Positions 23,592 through 32,978 of a DNA stretch of 34,028 bases are shown here, piece after piece (within the stretch, counting starts at the first letter, position 1; each line of letters opens with the position of its first letter). Source of the DNA: an uncultured Eubacteriales bacterium (lineage in GTDB: Bacteria; Bacillota; Clostridia; Lachnospirales; Lachnospiraceae). The translations under genes and the position numbers were made by a program. The notes under the pieces were generated by a model. The model saw only the letters and a program-made list of their open reading frames with translations, did no database searches and had not been told where the DNA came from. The stretch covers positions 1-34,028 of the forward strand of contig ONFL01000083.1 in NCBI GenBank assembly GCA_900317095.1, read 5' to 3'.

Positions 23592-24350
23592 ATGGATACA
23601 AGAAAACTGCTGGAAGATGTAAAAAGCGGTGCCGTCAGCATAGAGCAGGCCCAGAAGGAGCTCATTAAGCTTCCTTATGAGGATCTGGGTTTTGCAAAGC
23701 TGGACCATCACCGCCAGGTCCGTCAGGGCTTCGGCGAAGTTGTGTTCTGCAGCGGCAAGGCTGACGACCACCTTGTTAAGATATTTGAGTCTTTCTACAG
23801 GGAAGACGCGGAGGTCCTGGGAACCCGGGCCAGCCGCCGCCAGTATGAGCTGGTGAAGGCCCATGTCCCCCAGGTGACCTATGATGAACATTCGCAGATC
23901 CTCAAGATAGAGAAACCAGGCAAGAAGCATATCGGCCGCGTTGCTGTGTGTACAGCCGGAACCGCGGATATCCGCGTGGCTGAAGAGGCGGCGCAGGTCG
24001 CGGAGTACTTCGGGACCCGGGTCGACCGCTTTTATGATGTGGGCGTTGCCGGCATTCACCGGCTTTTCGCCAGACTGGATGACATCCGCAGGGCCAACTG
24101 TGTCATTGCCATCGCCGGCATGGAAGGGGCGCTGGCGGGCGTCATAGCGGGCCTTGTCGAGGTCCCGGTCATCGCGGTTCCCACATCTGTCGGTTATGGC
24201 GCGAATTTCGGCGGCGTCTCCGCCCTGCTTACAATGCTGAATTCCTGTTCCAACGGAATTTCCGTGGTAAATATTGATAACGGTTTCGGGGCCGGCTATA
24301 TTGCGACGCAGATCAACCGGTTGGCGCAGAAACAGGGGGAGGAAGAATAA
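23592..24350 (+). CDS. larB: Nickel pincer cofactor biosynthesis protein LarB
   Basis: 252 residues. LarB carboxylates and hydrolyses nicotinic acid adenine dinucleotide to pyridinium-3,5-biscarboxylic acid mononucleotide, the first step to the nickel-pincer nucleotide cofactor of lactate racemase and related enzymes. It has an N-terminal helical part and a C-terminal PurE-like domain (VAVCTAGTADIRVAEEAAQVAEYFG, IAGMEGALAGVIAGLVEVPVIAVPTSVGYGANFGG, NIDNGFGAGYIA). The start has GGAGAAGG. Its stop overlaps the LarC start (TAATG), indicating coupled translation. LarE, the sulfur transferase, and a LarA-type enzyme are not in the window. Confidence 0.93.
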   Translation: MDTRKLLEDVKSGAVSIEQAQKELIKLPYEDLGFAKLDHHRQVRQGFGEVVFCSGKADDHLVKIFESFYREDAEVLGTRASRRQYELVKAHVPQVTYDEHSQILKIEKPGKKHIGRVAVCTAGTADIRVAEEAAQVAEYFGTRVDRFYDVGVAGIHRLFARLDDIRRANCVIAIAGMEGALAGVIAGLVEVPVIAVPTSVGYGANFGGVSALLTMLNSCSNGISVVNIDNGFGAGYIATQINRLAQKQGEEE

Positions 24351-25714
24351 TGGGAAAGAAGTCACTGTATTTTGAATGCTACTCCGGTATCAGCGGAGAC
24401 ATGACCGTTGGCGCCCTGCTGGATCTGGGGGCGGATCCGCAGGTCCTGAAGAAGTCTCTGGACAGTCTGGAGATAGACGGCTATCAGATCCATATAGGAA
24501 GAACGAAGAAATGCGGTATAGATGCCTGTGATTTCGATGTGGAGATCCCGGACCAGCCTGAATATGACGAGGGCCATATGCATCACCATCATGATGAAGA
24601 GGAAGAGCATGAGCACCATCACCACCACGATGATGAGGAAGAGCACGAACATGAGCATCATCACCACCATGATGAGGAAGAGCATGAACACCATCATCAC
24701 CACGACGAGGAAGGCCATGATCATGACCACCACCATCATCACGTCCACAGGAATATCCATGACGTTTTTGCTGTCATAGACCGTCTGGACAATGAGCACG
24801 CGAAAGAGATCGCAAAGAAGATTTTTATGATCGTAGCTGAGGCAGAATCAAAGGCGCACGGCATTCCTATAGATGAAGTTCATTTCCATGAGGTCGGCGC
24901 CATAGATTCTATCGTGGATATCGTGGCGGCAGCTGTCTGCATTGACAATCTGGGAATAGACGACATCATCATTTCCGATCTCTATGAGGGCAGCGGCCAT
25001 GTGCACTGCGCCCACGGCCAGATGCCGGTTCCGGTGCCGGCCACGGCAAATATTGCGGCGGCAAATGACCTGCATCTGAAGATCACCGACGCCAGGGGAG
25101 AGATGGTTACCCCGACCGGAGCGGCCATCGCGGCGGCTCTGCGCACATCGGATACTCTTCCCGCCGACTATTCTATCCTCAAAATAGGCCTGGGCGCCGG
25201 CAAGAAGGATTTCCCCAGGGCCAATGTACTGCGGGTGATGATGATAGAGAGCCGGGACAATGCGTCTGCAAGAGACGAGCTCTGGGTCCTGGAGAGCAAC
25301 ATAGACGACAGCACGGGCGAGATGCTGGGGCACACCCTGAACCTGCTGATGGAGGCAGGCGCCAGGGATGCCTGGTTCAGTCCCATTTTCATGAAGAAGA
25401 ACCGCCCGGCCTATATGCTCAGTGTACTCTGCTGCGAGGATAAGCTGGAGGAGCTGGAGGGCATCATTTTCCGGGAGACCACCACCATCGGCATCCGCCG
25501 TCACAGCGTGGAGCGGACCATCCTCAGCCGCAGACCGGCGGCCGTCAGCACCCCTTACGGGGATGTGACCGTCAAGGTATGCGGTGAGGGCAGCAGGGCC
25601 TTTGCCTATCCCGAGTACGACAGCGTAGAAGAAGTCAGCCGCAGAGCGGGCGTCCCTTTTAAGACAGTCTACCGGGCGGCATGCGCATTTAATATCAAAG
25701 AGACAGAAGACTGA
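24350..25714 (+). CDS. larC: Nickel insertion protein LarC with very His-rich insert
   Basis: 454 residues in a single frame. LarC uses CTP and inserts nickel into the pincer nucleotide. The N-terminus SLYFECYSGISGDMTVGALLDLG is diagnostic. A His/Glu/Asp-only insert spans residues 76-133 with 32 His in 58 residues, much longer than the modest His-rich stretch in typical LarC. The remaining domain holds DEVHFHEVGAIDSIVDIVAAA, HGQMPVPVPAT, the C-terminal ESNIDDSTGEMLGHTLN, and IFRETTTIGIRRH. Some species encode LarC as larC1 and larC2 joined by ribosomal frameshifting; here no frameshift is required. The insert probably stores or delivers nickel. Confidence 0.94.
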   Translation: MGKKSLYFECYSGISGDMTVGALLDLGADPQVLKKSLDSLEIDGYQIHIGRTKKCGIDACDFDVEIPDQPEYDEGHMHHHHDEEEEHEHHHHHDDEEEHEHEHHHHHDEEEHEHHHHHDEEGHDHDHHHHHVHRNIHDVFAVIDRLDNEHAKEIAKKIFMIVAEAESKAHGIPIDEVHFHEVGAIDSIVDIVAAAVCIDNLGIDDIIISDLYEGSGHVHCAHGQMPVPVPATANIAAANDLHLKITDARGEMVTPTGAAIAAALRTSDTLPADYSILKIGLGAGKKDFPRANVLRVMMIESRDNASARDELWVLESNIDDSTGEMLGHTLNLLMEAGARDAWFSPIFMKKNRPAYMLSVLCCEDKLEELEGIIFRETTTIGIRRHSVERTILSRRPAAVSTPYGDVTVKVCGEGSRAFAYPEYDSVEEVSRRAGVPFKTVYRAACAFNIKETED

Positions 25715-25801
25715 AAAATATCAATATATAAATAAATAAGAAAAAGACGGCTGGCATGACCCAGTGGGGCCATGTCATCTGTCTATCCGGAGGCGTATCA
25801 A

Positions 25802-26857
25802 TTGGAAACGATTATCAGAAAATATGACAGTGAGGCGCCGGACGCGTCTGTTATGGAAGAGGCGGGGAAGATCCTGCGGGCCGGCGGCCTGGTAGCATTT
25901 CCCACGGAGACAGTCTATGGCCTGGGCGGGGACGCCCTCAACCCGCAGGCTTCCGAGAAAATCTACGCGGCCAAGGGAAGACCCAGCGACAATCCGCTGA
26001 TCGTCCATATAGCGGATCTGCAGGCTCTGCAGGTGCTGACCAGCCGAATTCCGGACAGGGCCAGGGTCCTGGCGGACCGTTTCTGGCCGGGCCCGCTGAC
26101 TATGATCATGCCCAAAAGCGATGTTGTCCCGCGGCAGACGACCGGCGGTCTGGATACGGTAGCGATCCGCATGCCCTCCGATCCCACGGCCTATGAGCTG
26201 ATCCGCAGCTCGGGCGTCTACATAGCGGCTCCCAGCGCAAATACCTCCGGCCGGCCCAGCCCGACTCTGGCAAGGCATGTGGCAGAGGATCTGAGCGGCA
26301 GGATAGACATGATCATAGACGGAGGACGCTGCGACATAGGTCTGGAGTCTACGATCGTCGATCTGACAGGGGATATTCCGGTCATACTGCGGCCGGGCTA
26401 TATTACAAAGGAAATGCTGGAAGAAGCGGTCGGCCGGGTCGATATAGACAGGGCTGTAACTGCATCCAGGCCGGATCCCAATCTGCGTCCCAAGGCGCCC
26501 GGCATGAAGTACCGGCATTATGCGCCCAGGGGCAGTCTGACCGTCGTACAGGGCAGCCGGGAGGCTGTCGCGGCAAAGATCAATAGTCTGGTAAAGGAAA
26601 AGCAGGCCCGGGGAAAGCGCTGCGCGGTCATCGCCTCCGAGGAGAATATGCGGCTCTACCAGGCAGAGCGGATCATGGACATCGGTTCCCGCCGGCATGA
26701 AGAGAGCATAGCGGCAAATCTCTATGACATCCTGCGGGAGATGGACGAGGAGGATATAGACTTTATCTACTCGGAGAGCTTCACCGGAGAGGGCCTGGGC
26801 TTTGCCATCATGAACCGGCTTCTCAAGGCAGCCGGCCATCAGATCATTCAACTTTAA
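25802..26857 (+). CDS. Threonylcarbamoyl-AMP synthase (Sua5 type)
   Basis: 351 residues from TTG 25802, chosen because GGAGG (25789-25793) is eight bases upstream and the normal start METIIRKY follows; an upstream in-frame ATG at 25772 has no ribosome site. The YrdC-like domain (about 15-200) has AGGLVAFPTETVYGLGGDAL, KGRPSDNPLIVHI, RFWPGPLTMIM, and PSANTSGRPSPTLA. The C-terminal Sua5 domain (about 235-351) makes it the long Sua5 form rather than TsaC. It makes threonylcarbamoyl-adenylate from threonine, bicarbonate and ATP for t6A37 in tRNAs. It is the first of three genes (with RpiB and dCMP deaminase) whose order is also found before ATP synthase operons in other Firmicutes. Confidence 0.92.
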   Translation: METIIRKYDSEAPDASVMEEAGKILRAGGLVAFPTETVYGLGGDALNPQASEKIYAAKGRPSDNPLIVHIADLQALQVLTSRIPDRARVLADRFWPGPLTMIMPKSDVVPRQTTGGLDTVAIRMPSDPTAYELIRSSGVYIAAPSANTSGRPSPTLARHVAEDLSGRIDMIIDGGRCDIGLESTIVDLTGDIPVILRPGYITKEMLEEAVGRVDIDRAVTASRPDPNLRPKAPGMKYRHYAPRGSLTVVQGSREAVAAKINSLVKEKQARGKRCAVIASEENMRLYQAERIMDIGSRRHEESIAANLYDILREMDEEDIDFIYSESFTGEGLGFAIMNRLLKAAGHQIIQL

Positions 26858-26864
26858 ATTTTCC

Positions 26865-26893
26865 TTGCACTTGCCTGCTCTGGCGAGTATTAT
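26865..26893 (+). promoter_or_regulatory. Promoter of rpiB
   Basis: TTGCAC (26865-26870), 17-base spacer, TATTAT (26888-26893), beginning eight bases after the stop codon of the preceding gene. Confidence 0.6.
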
Positions 26894-26966
26894 GGGTGTA
26901 AAGAGAAATTCAAAAAGATTCAACGGCCTGTATTGCATTTTTTTCAAAACAAAAAGGAGACTGGAT

Positions 26967-27401
26967 ATGATAGCACTTGGATGCGACCACGGCGGATTTC
27001 CGCTGATGAAGACTGTAAAAGATTATCTGGATGAGCATGGTCTGGAGTACAAGGATTACGGAACATATTCCGAAGAATCCGTGGACTATCCGGAGTATGC
27101 GAAGAAGGTCGCCCGCGCGGTGCTTTCCGGCGAATGCGACAGGGGGATCTTGATCTGCGGGACCGGCATCGGCATCACCATAGCCGCCAACCGCTTCAAG
27201 GGCATCCGCGCGGCCAACTGTACGAATGCTTTTATGGCTCAGGCCTGCCGGGAACACAACGATGCCAATATCCTGGGCATGGGTGCCCGCGTCATCGGAC
27301 CGGGAACAGCGGTTAAGATACTGGAAACTTTCCTTAATACACCTTTTTCAAACGGCGAGCGTCATATCCGCCGCATCCATCAGATTGATGAAGGAGTCTG
27401 A
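26967..27401 (+). CDS. rpiB: Ribose-5-phosphate isomerase B
   Basis: 144 residues from ATG 26967, after AAAAAGGAG; the longer frame to 26865 contains the promoter and is not coding. It interconverts ribose 5-phosphate and ribulose 5-phosphate. Seen are GCDHGGFPLM (C6-D7-H8) and the active-site motif GILICGTGIGITIAANR, with C64 as the catalytic base and GTGIG as the phosphate-binding loop. Also EHNDANILGMGARVIG, standard for RpiB. The RpiB/LacAB family includes galactose-6-phosphate isomerases, but the context points to RpiB. dCMP deaminase starts six bases after its stop. Confidence 0.92.
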   Translation: MIALGCDHGGFPLMKTVKDYLDEHGLEYKDYGTYSEESVDYPEYAKKVARAVLSGECDRGILICGTGIGITIAANRFKGIRAANCTNAFMAQACREHNDANILGMGARVIGPGTAVKILETFLNTPFSNGERHIRRIHQIDEGV

Positions 27402-27407
27402 TCATTC

Positions 27408-27896
27408 ATGACAACGCGCAAGAGAGCGGATTACATAAGCTGGGATGAGTATTTCATGGGAGTTGCCAAGCTGGCGGCCATGCGGTCCAAGGATCCCAAC
27501 AGCCAGGTCGGCAGCTGCATAGTCAGTCCGGATAATAAGATCCTTTCTATAGGCTATAACGGCTTTCCCACCGGCTGCTCGGATGACGAGTTCCCCTGGG
27601 CCAGGGAGGGAGATCCCCTGGATACAAAATACCTCTATGTGACCCACAGCGAACTCAACGCGATCCTGAATTTTCAAGGCGGGACGCTCAAGGGGAGCAG
27701 GATCTATGTGTCCCTCTTTCCCTGCAATGAATGCTCCAAGGCCATCATACAGAGCGGCATCAGCGAGATCATCTATGATGATGACAAGTATGCCGATACG
27801 GCAGCGGTTATAGCGTCCCGGAGAATGCTCAAAGCCGCCGGAGTGAAGGTAACCCGCTACGAAGGCAGCGGGAGGAAACTGCAAATAATAGTATAG
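27408..27896 (+). CDS. dCMP deaminase (ComEB family)
   Basis: 162 residues. Zinc-dependent deaminase that makes dUMP from dCMP, supplying thymidylate synthesis. Zinc ligands are H80 of HSELNAI (E82 proton shuttle), C106 and C109 of PCNEC. QVGSCIVSPDNKILSIGYNGFPTGCSDDEFPWARE is typical of the dCMP rather than cytidine or guanine deaminases. The HSE in place of HAE is a common variant. The frame starts at ATG 27408, close behind rpiB. Confidence 0.9.
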   Translation: MTTRKRADYISWDEYFMGVAKLAAMRSKDPNSQVGSCIVSPDNKILSIGYNGFPTGCSDDEFPWAREGDPLDTKYLYVTHSELNAILNFQGGTLKGSRIYVSLFPCNECSKAIIQSGISEIIYDDDKYADTAAVIASRRMLKAAGVKVTRYEGSGRKLQIIV

Positions 27897-27911
27897 TGTA
27901 TACAAAAAAAC

Positions 27912-27956
27912 GGGCGTTTTACACTCAATTTCAATAAATTGAGTTGCGAAATGCCC
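27912..27956. terminator. Long imperfect hairpin after dCMP deaminase, U-tract oriented to the minus strand
   Basis: A 45-base palindromic element: outer GGGC/GCCC, inner ACTCAATTT (27923-27931) pairing with AAATTGAGT (27936-27944), unpaired bases between. On the minus strand the closing GCCCG runs into TTTTTTT, as in an intrinsic terminator, whereas the plus strand after it reads TTAACTAT. It may stop the upstream genes poorly in the plus direction. Alternatives are a small repeat element or a structured RNA end. Surroundings to 28000 are AT-rich. Confidence 0.45.
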
Positions 27957-27993
27957 TTAACTATATGCAATAGTTCAAAAATTGCAAAATAGA

Positions 27994-28022
27994 TAGACAA
28001 TTTTACCTCTTTCTGGTAAAAT
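27994..28022 (+). promoter_or_regulatory. Probable promoter of the V-type ATPase operon
   Basis: TAGACA (27994-27999), 17-base spacer, TAAAAT (28017-28022). The leader is about 70 bases and contains ACCCTC-CTAT-GAGGGT (28061-28076), a six-pair hairpin just before the AGGGAGGTG ribosome site. Confidence 0.6.
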
Positions 28023-28096
28023 GGACTATACCATAAATGATAAATAATAGGGGTAGCAGCACCCTCCTATGAGGGTTGTCCCAGGGAGGTGAAGCA

Positions 28097-28405
28097 ATGA
28101 TTGAAGAGACCGTGAAAGCCGTAAAGGAAGCAGAAGCGAAGGCGGACGCAGCCATTGCTGAAGCAAGGTCGAAGGTTTCCGGGATCCTGAAGCAGTCCGA
28201 TGAGACCTGCAGGCAGATTCGCGAAGATGCCCGCCGCGAGGCTAAGGAAGCCTATGACGCGGTCATGGCCAGGGCCAGGGAAGATGGCGCGGCGGCAGCG
28301 GCGAAGGCCGATGCGGACGCAGCGCAGCAAGCCGCGGCTCTGAAGAGCGAAGCCTCCGGAAAGGAGGACGCTGCGGCAGACCGGGTGATCGAGAAACTGT
28401 TTTAG
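28097..28405 (+). CDS. V-type ATPase subunit H/G (peripheral stalk coiled coil)
   Basis: 102 residues from ATG 28097 after AGGGAGGTG. Nearly all helical with alternating Ala, Lys, Glu and Asp, no aromatic core: EETVKAVKEAEAKADAAI, ARSKVSGILKQSDETCRQIREDARREAKEA. This is the look of the G/H subunit that pairs with subunit E to form the peripheral stalks of A/V-type ATPases. Its place, first gene before subunit I, matches other clostridial V-ATPase operons. Sequence alone is low in complexity, so the call rests partly on context. Confidence 0.82.
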   Translation: MIEETVKAVKEAEAKADAAIAEARSKVSGILKQSDETCRQIREDARREAKEAYDAVMARAREDGAAAAAKADADAAQQAAALKSEASGKEDAAADRVIEKLF

Positions 28406-28528
28406 GGCGGATTTTGATGTTTGGAATGTCCGCTTCCCGGCACGGTTATCCGGGGAAGGAAGCCGGACAGGCAACTGTTGATGAGCGCGCAAGGCGCTTG
28501 GTGTTTTTTAACGAAAGCGGGATTTTGC

Positions 28529-31026
<2,498 letters not shown>

Positions 31027-31070
31027 CTGTACATTTGGATAGAAGACAGATTCATAAGAAGGAGATCAAG

Positions 31071-31661
31071 ATGGCAGGAGTAGAAAAGATTATAGATGAG
31101 ATCCTGCAGGATGCACAGGACAGAGCGCAGGCTCTGATCGCGGAGGGCGAAGAGAAGGCAGGGGCTGCCCGGGAGCAGGCGCAAAAGGAAGCGCAGGCTC
31201 TGAAGGAGCAGCAGCAGGCCAAAGCAGAGAAAGACGCGCAGCTCTACCTGTCGGGCGTCCAGTCTCAGATCGGTCTGCGCCGCCGTCAGACGCTGCTGTC
31301 CGCCAAGCAGGAGATCATCAGCGAGGTTATCGATAAGGCTTACCAGAAGCTGGCCGGCCAGGATGACGATGCCTACTTTGCCATGATCGGCAGGATGCTG
31401 CCGGCAGTGATCCGTCCCGAAGAGGGCGAGATCCTTTTTGGAAAGAAGGATCTGGACCGGCTTCCCGCGGATTTCGCGCAGAAGGCTGCGCAGCTGGCCG
31501 CCGCAAAGGGCGGCAGACTGACCGTGTCCGCTCAGCCGGCAGATATTGAGAATGGTTTTGTTGTCCGCTACGGAGGAATAGATGAGAACTGCACGCTCCG
31601 GGCTCTCTTTGATGAGAAACTCGGCCAGCTGCAGGACGAAGTAAACAAAGCACTTTGGTAA
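31071..31661 (+). CDS. V-type ATPase subunit E (peripheral stalk)
   Basis: 196 residues from ATG 31071 after AAGGAGATC. A long N-terminal helix rich in Ala, Gln, Glu and Lys (AREQAQKEAQALKEQQQAKAEKDAQ) is followed by a globular C-terminal half with ILFGKKDLDRLP and GFVVRYGGIDENCTLRALFDEKL. The GGID-N-T-AL-FD-K motif is the normal end of subunit E, where it contacts the catalytic head. It partners with the H/G subunit encoded first in this operon. Confidence 0.92.
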   Translation: MAGVEKIIDEILQDAQDRAQALIAEGEEKAGAAREQAQKEAQALKEQQQAKAEKDAQLYLSGVQSQIGLRRRQTLLSAKQEIISEVIDKAYQKLAGQDDDAYFAMIGRMLPAVIRPEEGEILFGKKDLDRLPADFAQKAAQLAAAKGGRLTVSAQPADIENGFVVRYGGIDENCTLRALFDEKLGQLQDEVNKALW

Positions 31662-31673
31662 GGAGCATCATAC

Positions 31674-32645
31674 ATGGGTGATAATGATTATTTATTCGCG
31701 GTTGCCCGGATCCATGTAAAGGAGAAGACCCTTCTTTCTGACATGGATGTTGCCCAGATGGCCGGTATGAAGACGGAGCAGGATGTGCTCAACTTCCTTA
31801 CCGACCGCGGCTGGGGCGATGGCAGCAGCCCGGTGGATGCGGCAGGCCTTCTTGCGGCAGAGGAGGCGAAGACCTGGGATCTGATGCGGGAGCTTCGTAT
31901 AGATCCGGCAGTTTTCCAGGTTCTGGAGCTGCCCAAGCTTTACCATAATCTGGGATGCGCCATCAAAGAGGCAGTCCTCGGCAAAGTGCCGGAGCGCGTT
32001 TATTTCGACATCGATAAGTATGACGGAGAAACGATGGGCCGCATCGTCCGCGAGAAGCGCTGGGAGGATCTTCCTTCTCATATGAAGGAGACTGCAAGGA
32101 ATGCTTACGAGCTGATGGCAAAGACCGGCGACGGCCAGCGCTGCGACAGTATTGTGGACCGGGGATGTATTCTTGCCTGCCTGGAGGCCGGGAAGAAGTC
32201 GAAGAACAGCCTGCTTGCCGAATATGAAGAATCCACGGCAGCTGTAACCGATATCAAGATTGCCGTGCGGGCAGCCCGGACCGGGAAGACGCTGAACTTC
32301 CTGAATGAAGCTCTGGCTCCCTGCAGTCAGGTCGATGTCCGCTACCTGGCTCTGGCAGCGGCGGAAGGGCAGGAGAAGCTGCTGAGCTGGCTGGAAGAGC
32401 ATGGATTCGGCAAGGCAGCCGAGGCTCTGAAGGATTCCCCGTCCGCCTTTGAGCGCTGGTGCGACAACCGGGTTATTGAGACGATTCTTCCCCAGAAGAG
32501 GAAATACAATTCCCAGGGTCCGGTCATTGCCTACTATCTCGCCCGCGAGAACGAGATAAAGACGGCAAGGATCATCCTCACGGCCAAGGCCAACGGTTTC
32601 TCGGAAGAATTTACAAAGGAAAGGGTAAGGAGGATGTATGGCTAA
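31674..32645 (+). CDS. V-type ATPase subunit C (central shaft adaptor)
   Basis: 323 residues, helical. It begins NDYLFAVARIHVKEKTLLSDMDVAQMAG, has the repeated three-lobed helical pattern of V-ATPase C/Vma6 (NFLTDRGWG, YFDIDKYDGETMGRIVREK, FLNEALAPCSQVDVRYLALAAAEG), and ends with [27 protein letters not shown], the conserved R-I-L-xK end. It joins the rotor ring (K) to the shaft. It starts 12 bases after subunit E and overlaps the start of subunit F by eight bases. Confidence 0.92.
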   Translation: MGDNDYLFAVARIHVKEKTLLSDMDVAQMAGMKTEQDVLNFLTDRGWGDGSSPVDAAGLLAAEEAKTWDLMRELRIDPAVFQVLELPKLYHNLGCAIKEAVLGKVPERVYFDIDKYDGETMGRIVREKRWEDLPSHMKETARNAYELMAKTGDGQRCDSIVDRGCILACLEAGKKSKNSLLAEYEESTAAVTDIKIAVRAARTGKTLNFLNEALAPCSQVDVRYLALAAAEGQEKLLSWLEEHGFGKAAEALKDSPSAFERWCDNRVIETILPQKRKYNSQGPVIAYYLARENEIKTARIILTAKANGFSEEFTKERVRRMYG

Positions 32646-32958
32646 GATCGCGGTCATGGGGGATTACGACAGCATCTACGGTTTTGCCGCGCTCGGCCTG
32701 TCCATTTTCCCCGAAACAGACAGGGACAGCGCGCAGCAGACGCTGCGCCGGCTGGTAGAGAATGAATTCGGGATCATTTATATCACCGAAGAACTGGCAG
32801 CTGTCCTTGAAAAAGATATAGAAAAATATGCAGATCGTGTGACACCTGCGATCATCCGGATTCCCGGCGTCAAGGGGAATACCGGAGATGGAATTAAATC
32901 TGTCAAGAAGTCAGTCGAACAGGCAGTCGGCAGCGACATACTGTTCGGAGATGATTAA
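32638..32958 (+). CDS. V-type ATPase subunit F
   Basis: 106 residues, alternating strand-helix (Rossmann-like) fold: [80 protein letters not shown]. It associates with the central shaft and helps regulate ATPase activity. Coupled to subunit C by an eight-base overlap, with AAGGAGG inside the subunit C end. Subunit A follows at 20 bases. Confidence 0.92.
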   Translation: MAKIAVMGDYDSIYGFAALGLSIFPETDRDSAQQTLRRLVENEFGIIYITEELAAVLEKDIEKYADRVTPAIIRIPGVKGNTGDGIKSVKKSVEQAVGSDILFGDD

Positions 32959-32978
32959 GGAAGGAGATCCGTTCACAA

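Noticed and set aside
22185-24365. Very long minus-strand frame (726 codons) opposite aspartokinase and larB
   Set aside because: Both opposite genes are unmistakable by motifs; long antisense frames are common in GC-rich DNA with this codon use.
24575-24748. CA-rich repeats in larC as a microsatellite or CRISPR-like repeat
   Set aside because: The repeats are in frame and encode His/Glu/Asp tracts within a conserved gene; there are no spacers.
25715-25801. Terminator or riboswitch between larC and the Sua5 gene
   Set aside because: The space is AT-rich and then carries the GGAGG ribosome site; I found no stable stem with U-tract and no known aptamer pattern.
28484-28509. AGCGC/GCGCT stem with T-run between the H and I subunit genes as a terminator
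   Set aside because: The stem is only five pairs and lies within an operon; possibly a weak attenuator, but the evidence is too thin to call.
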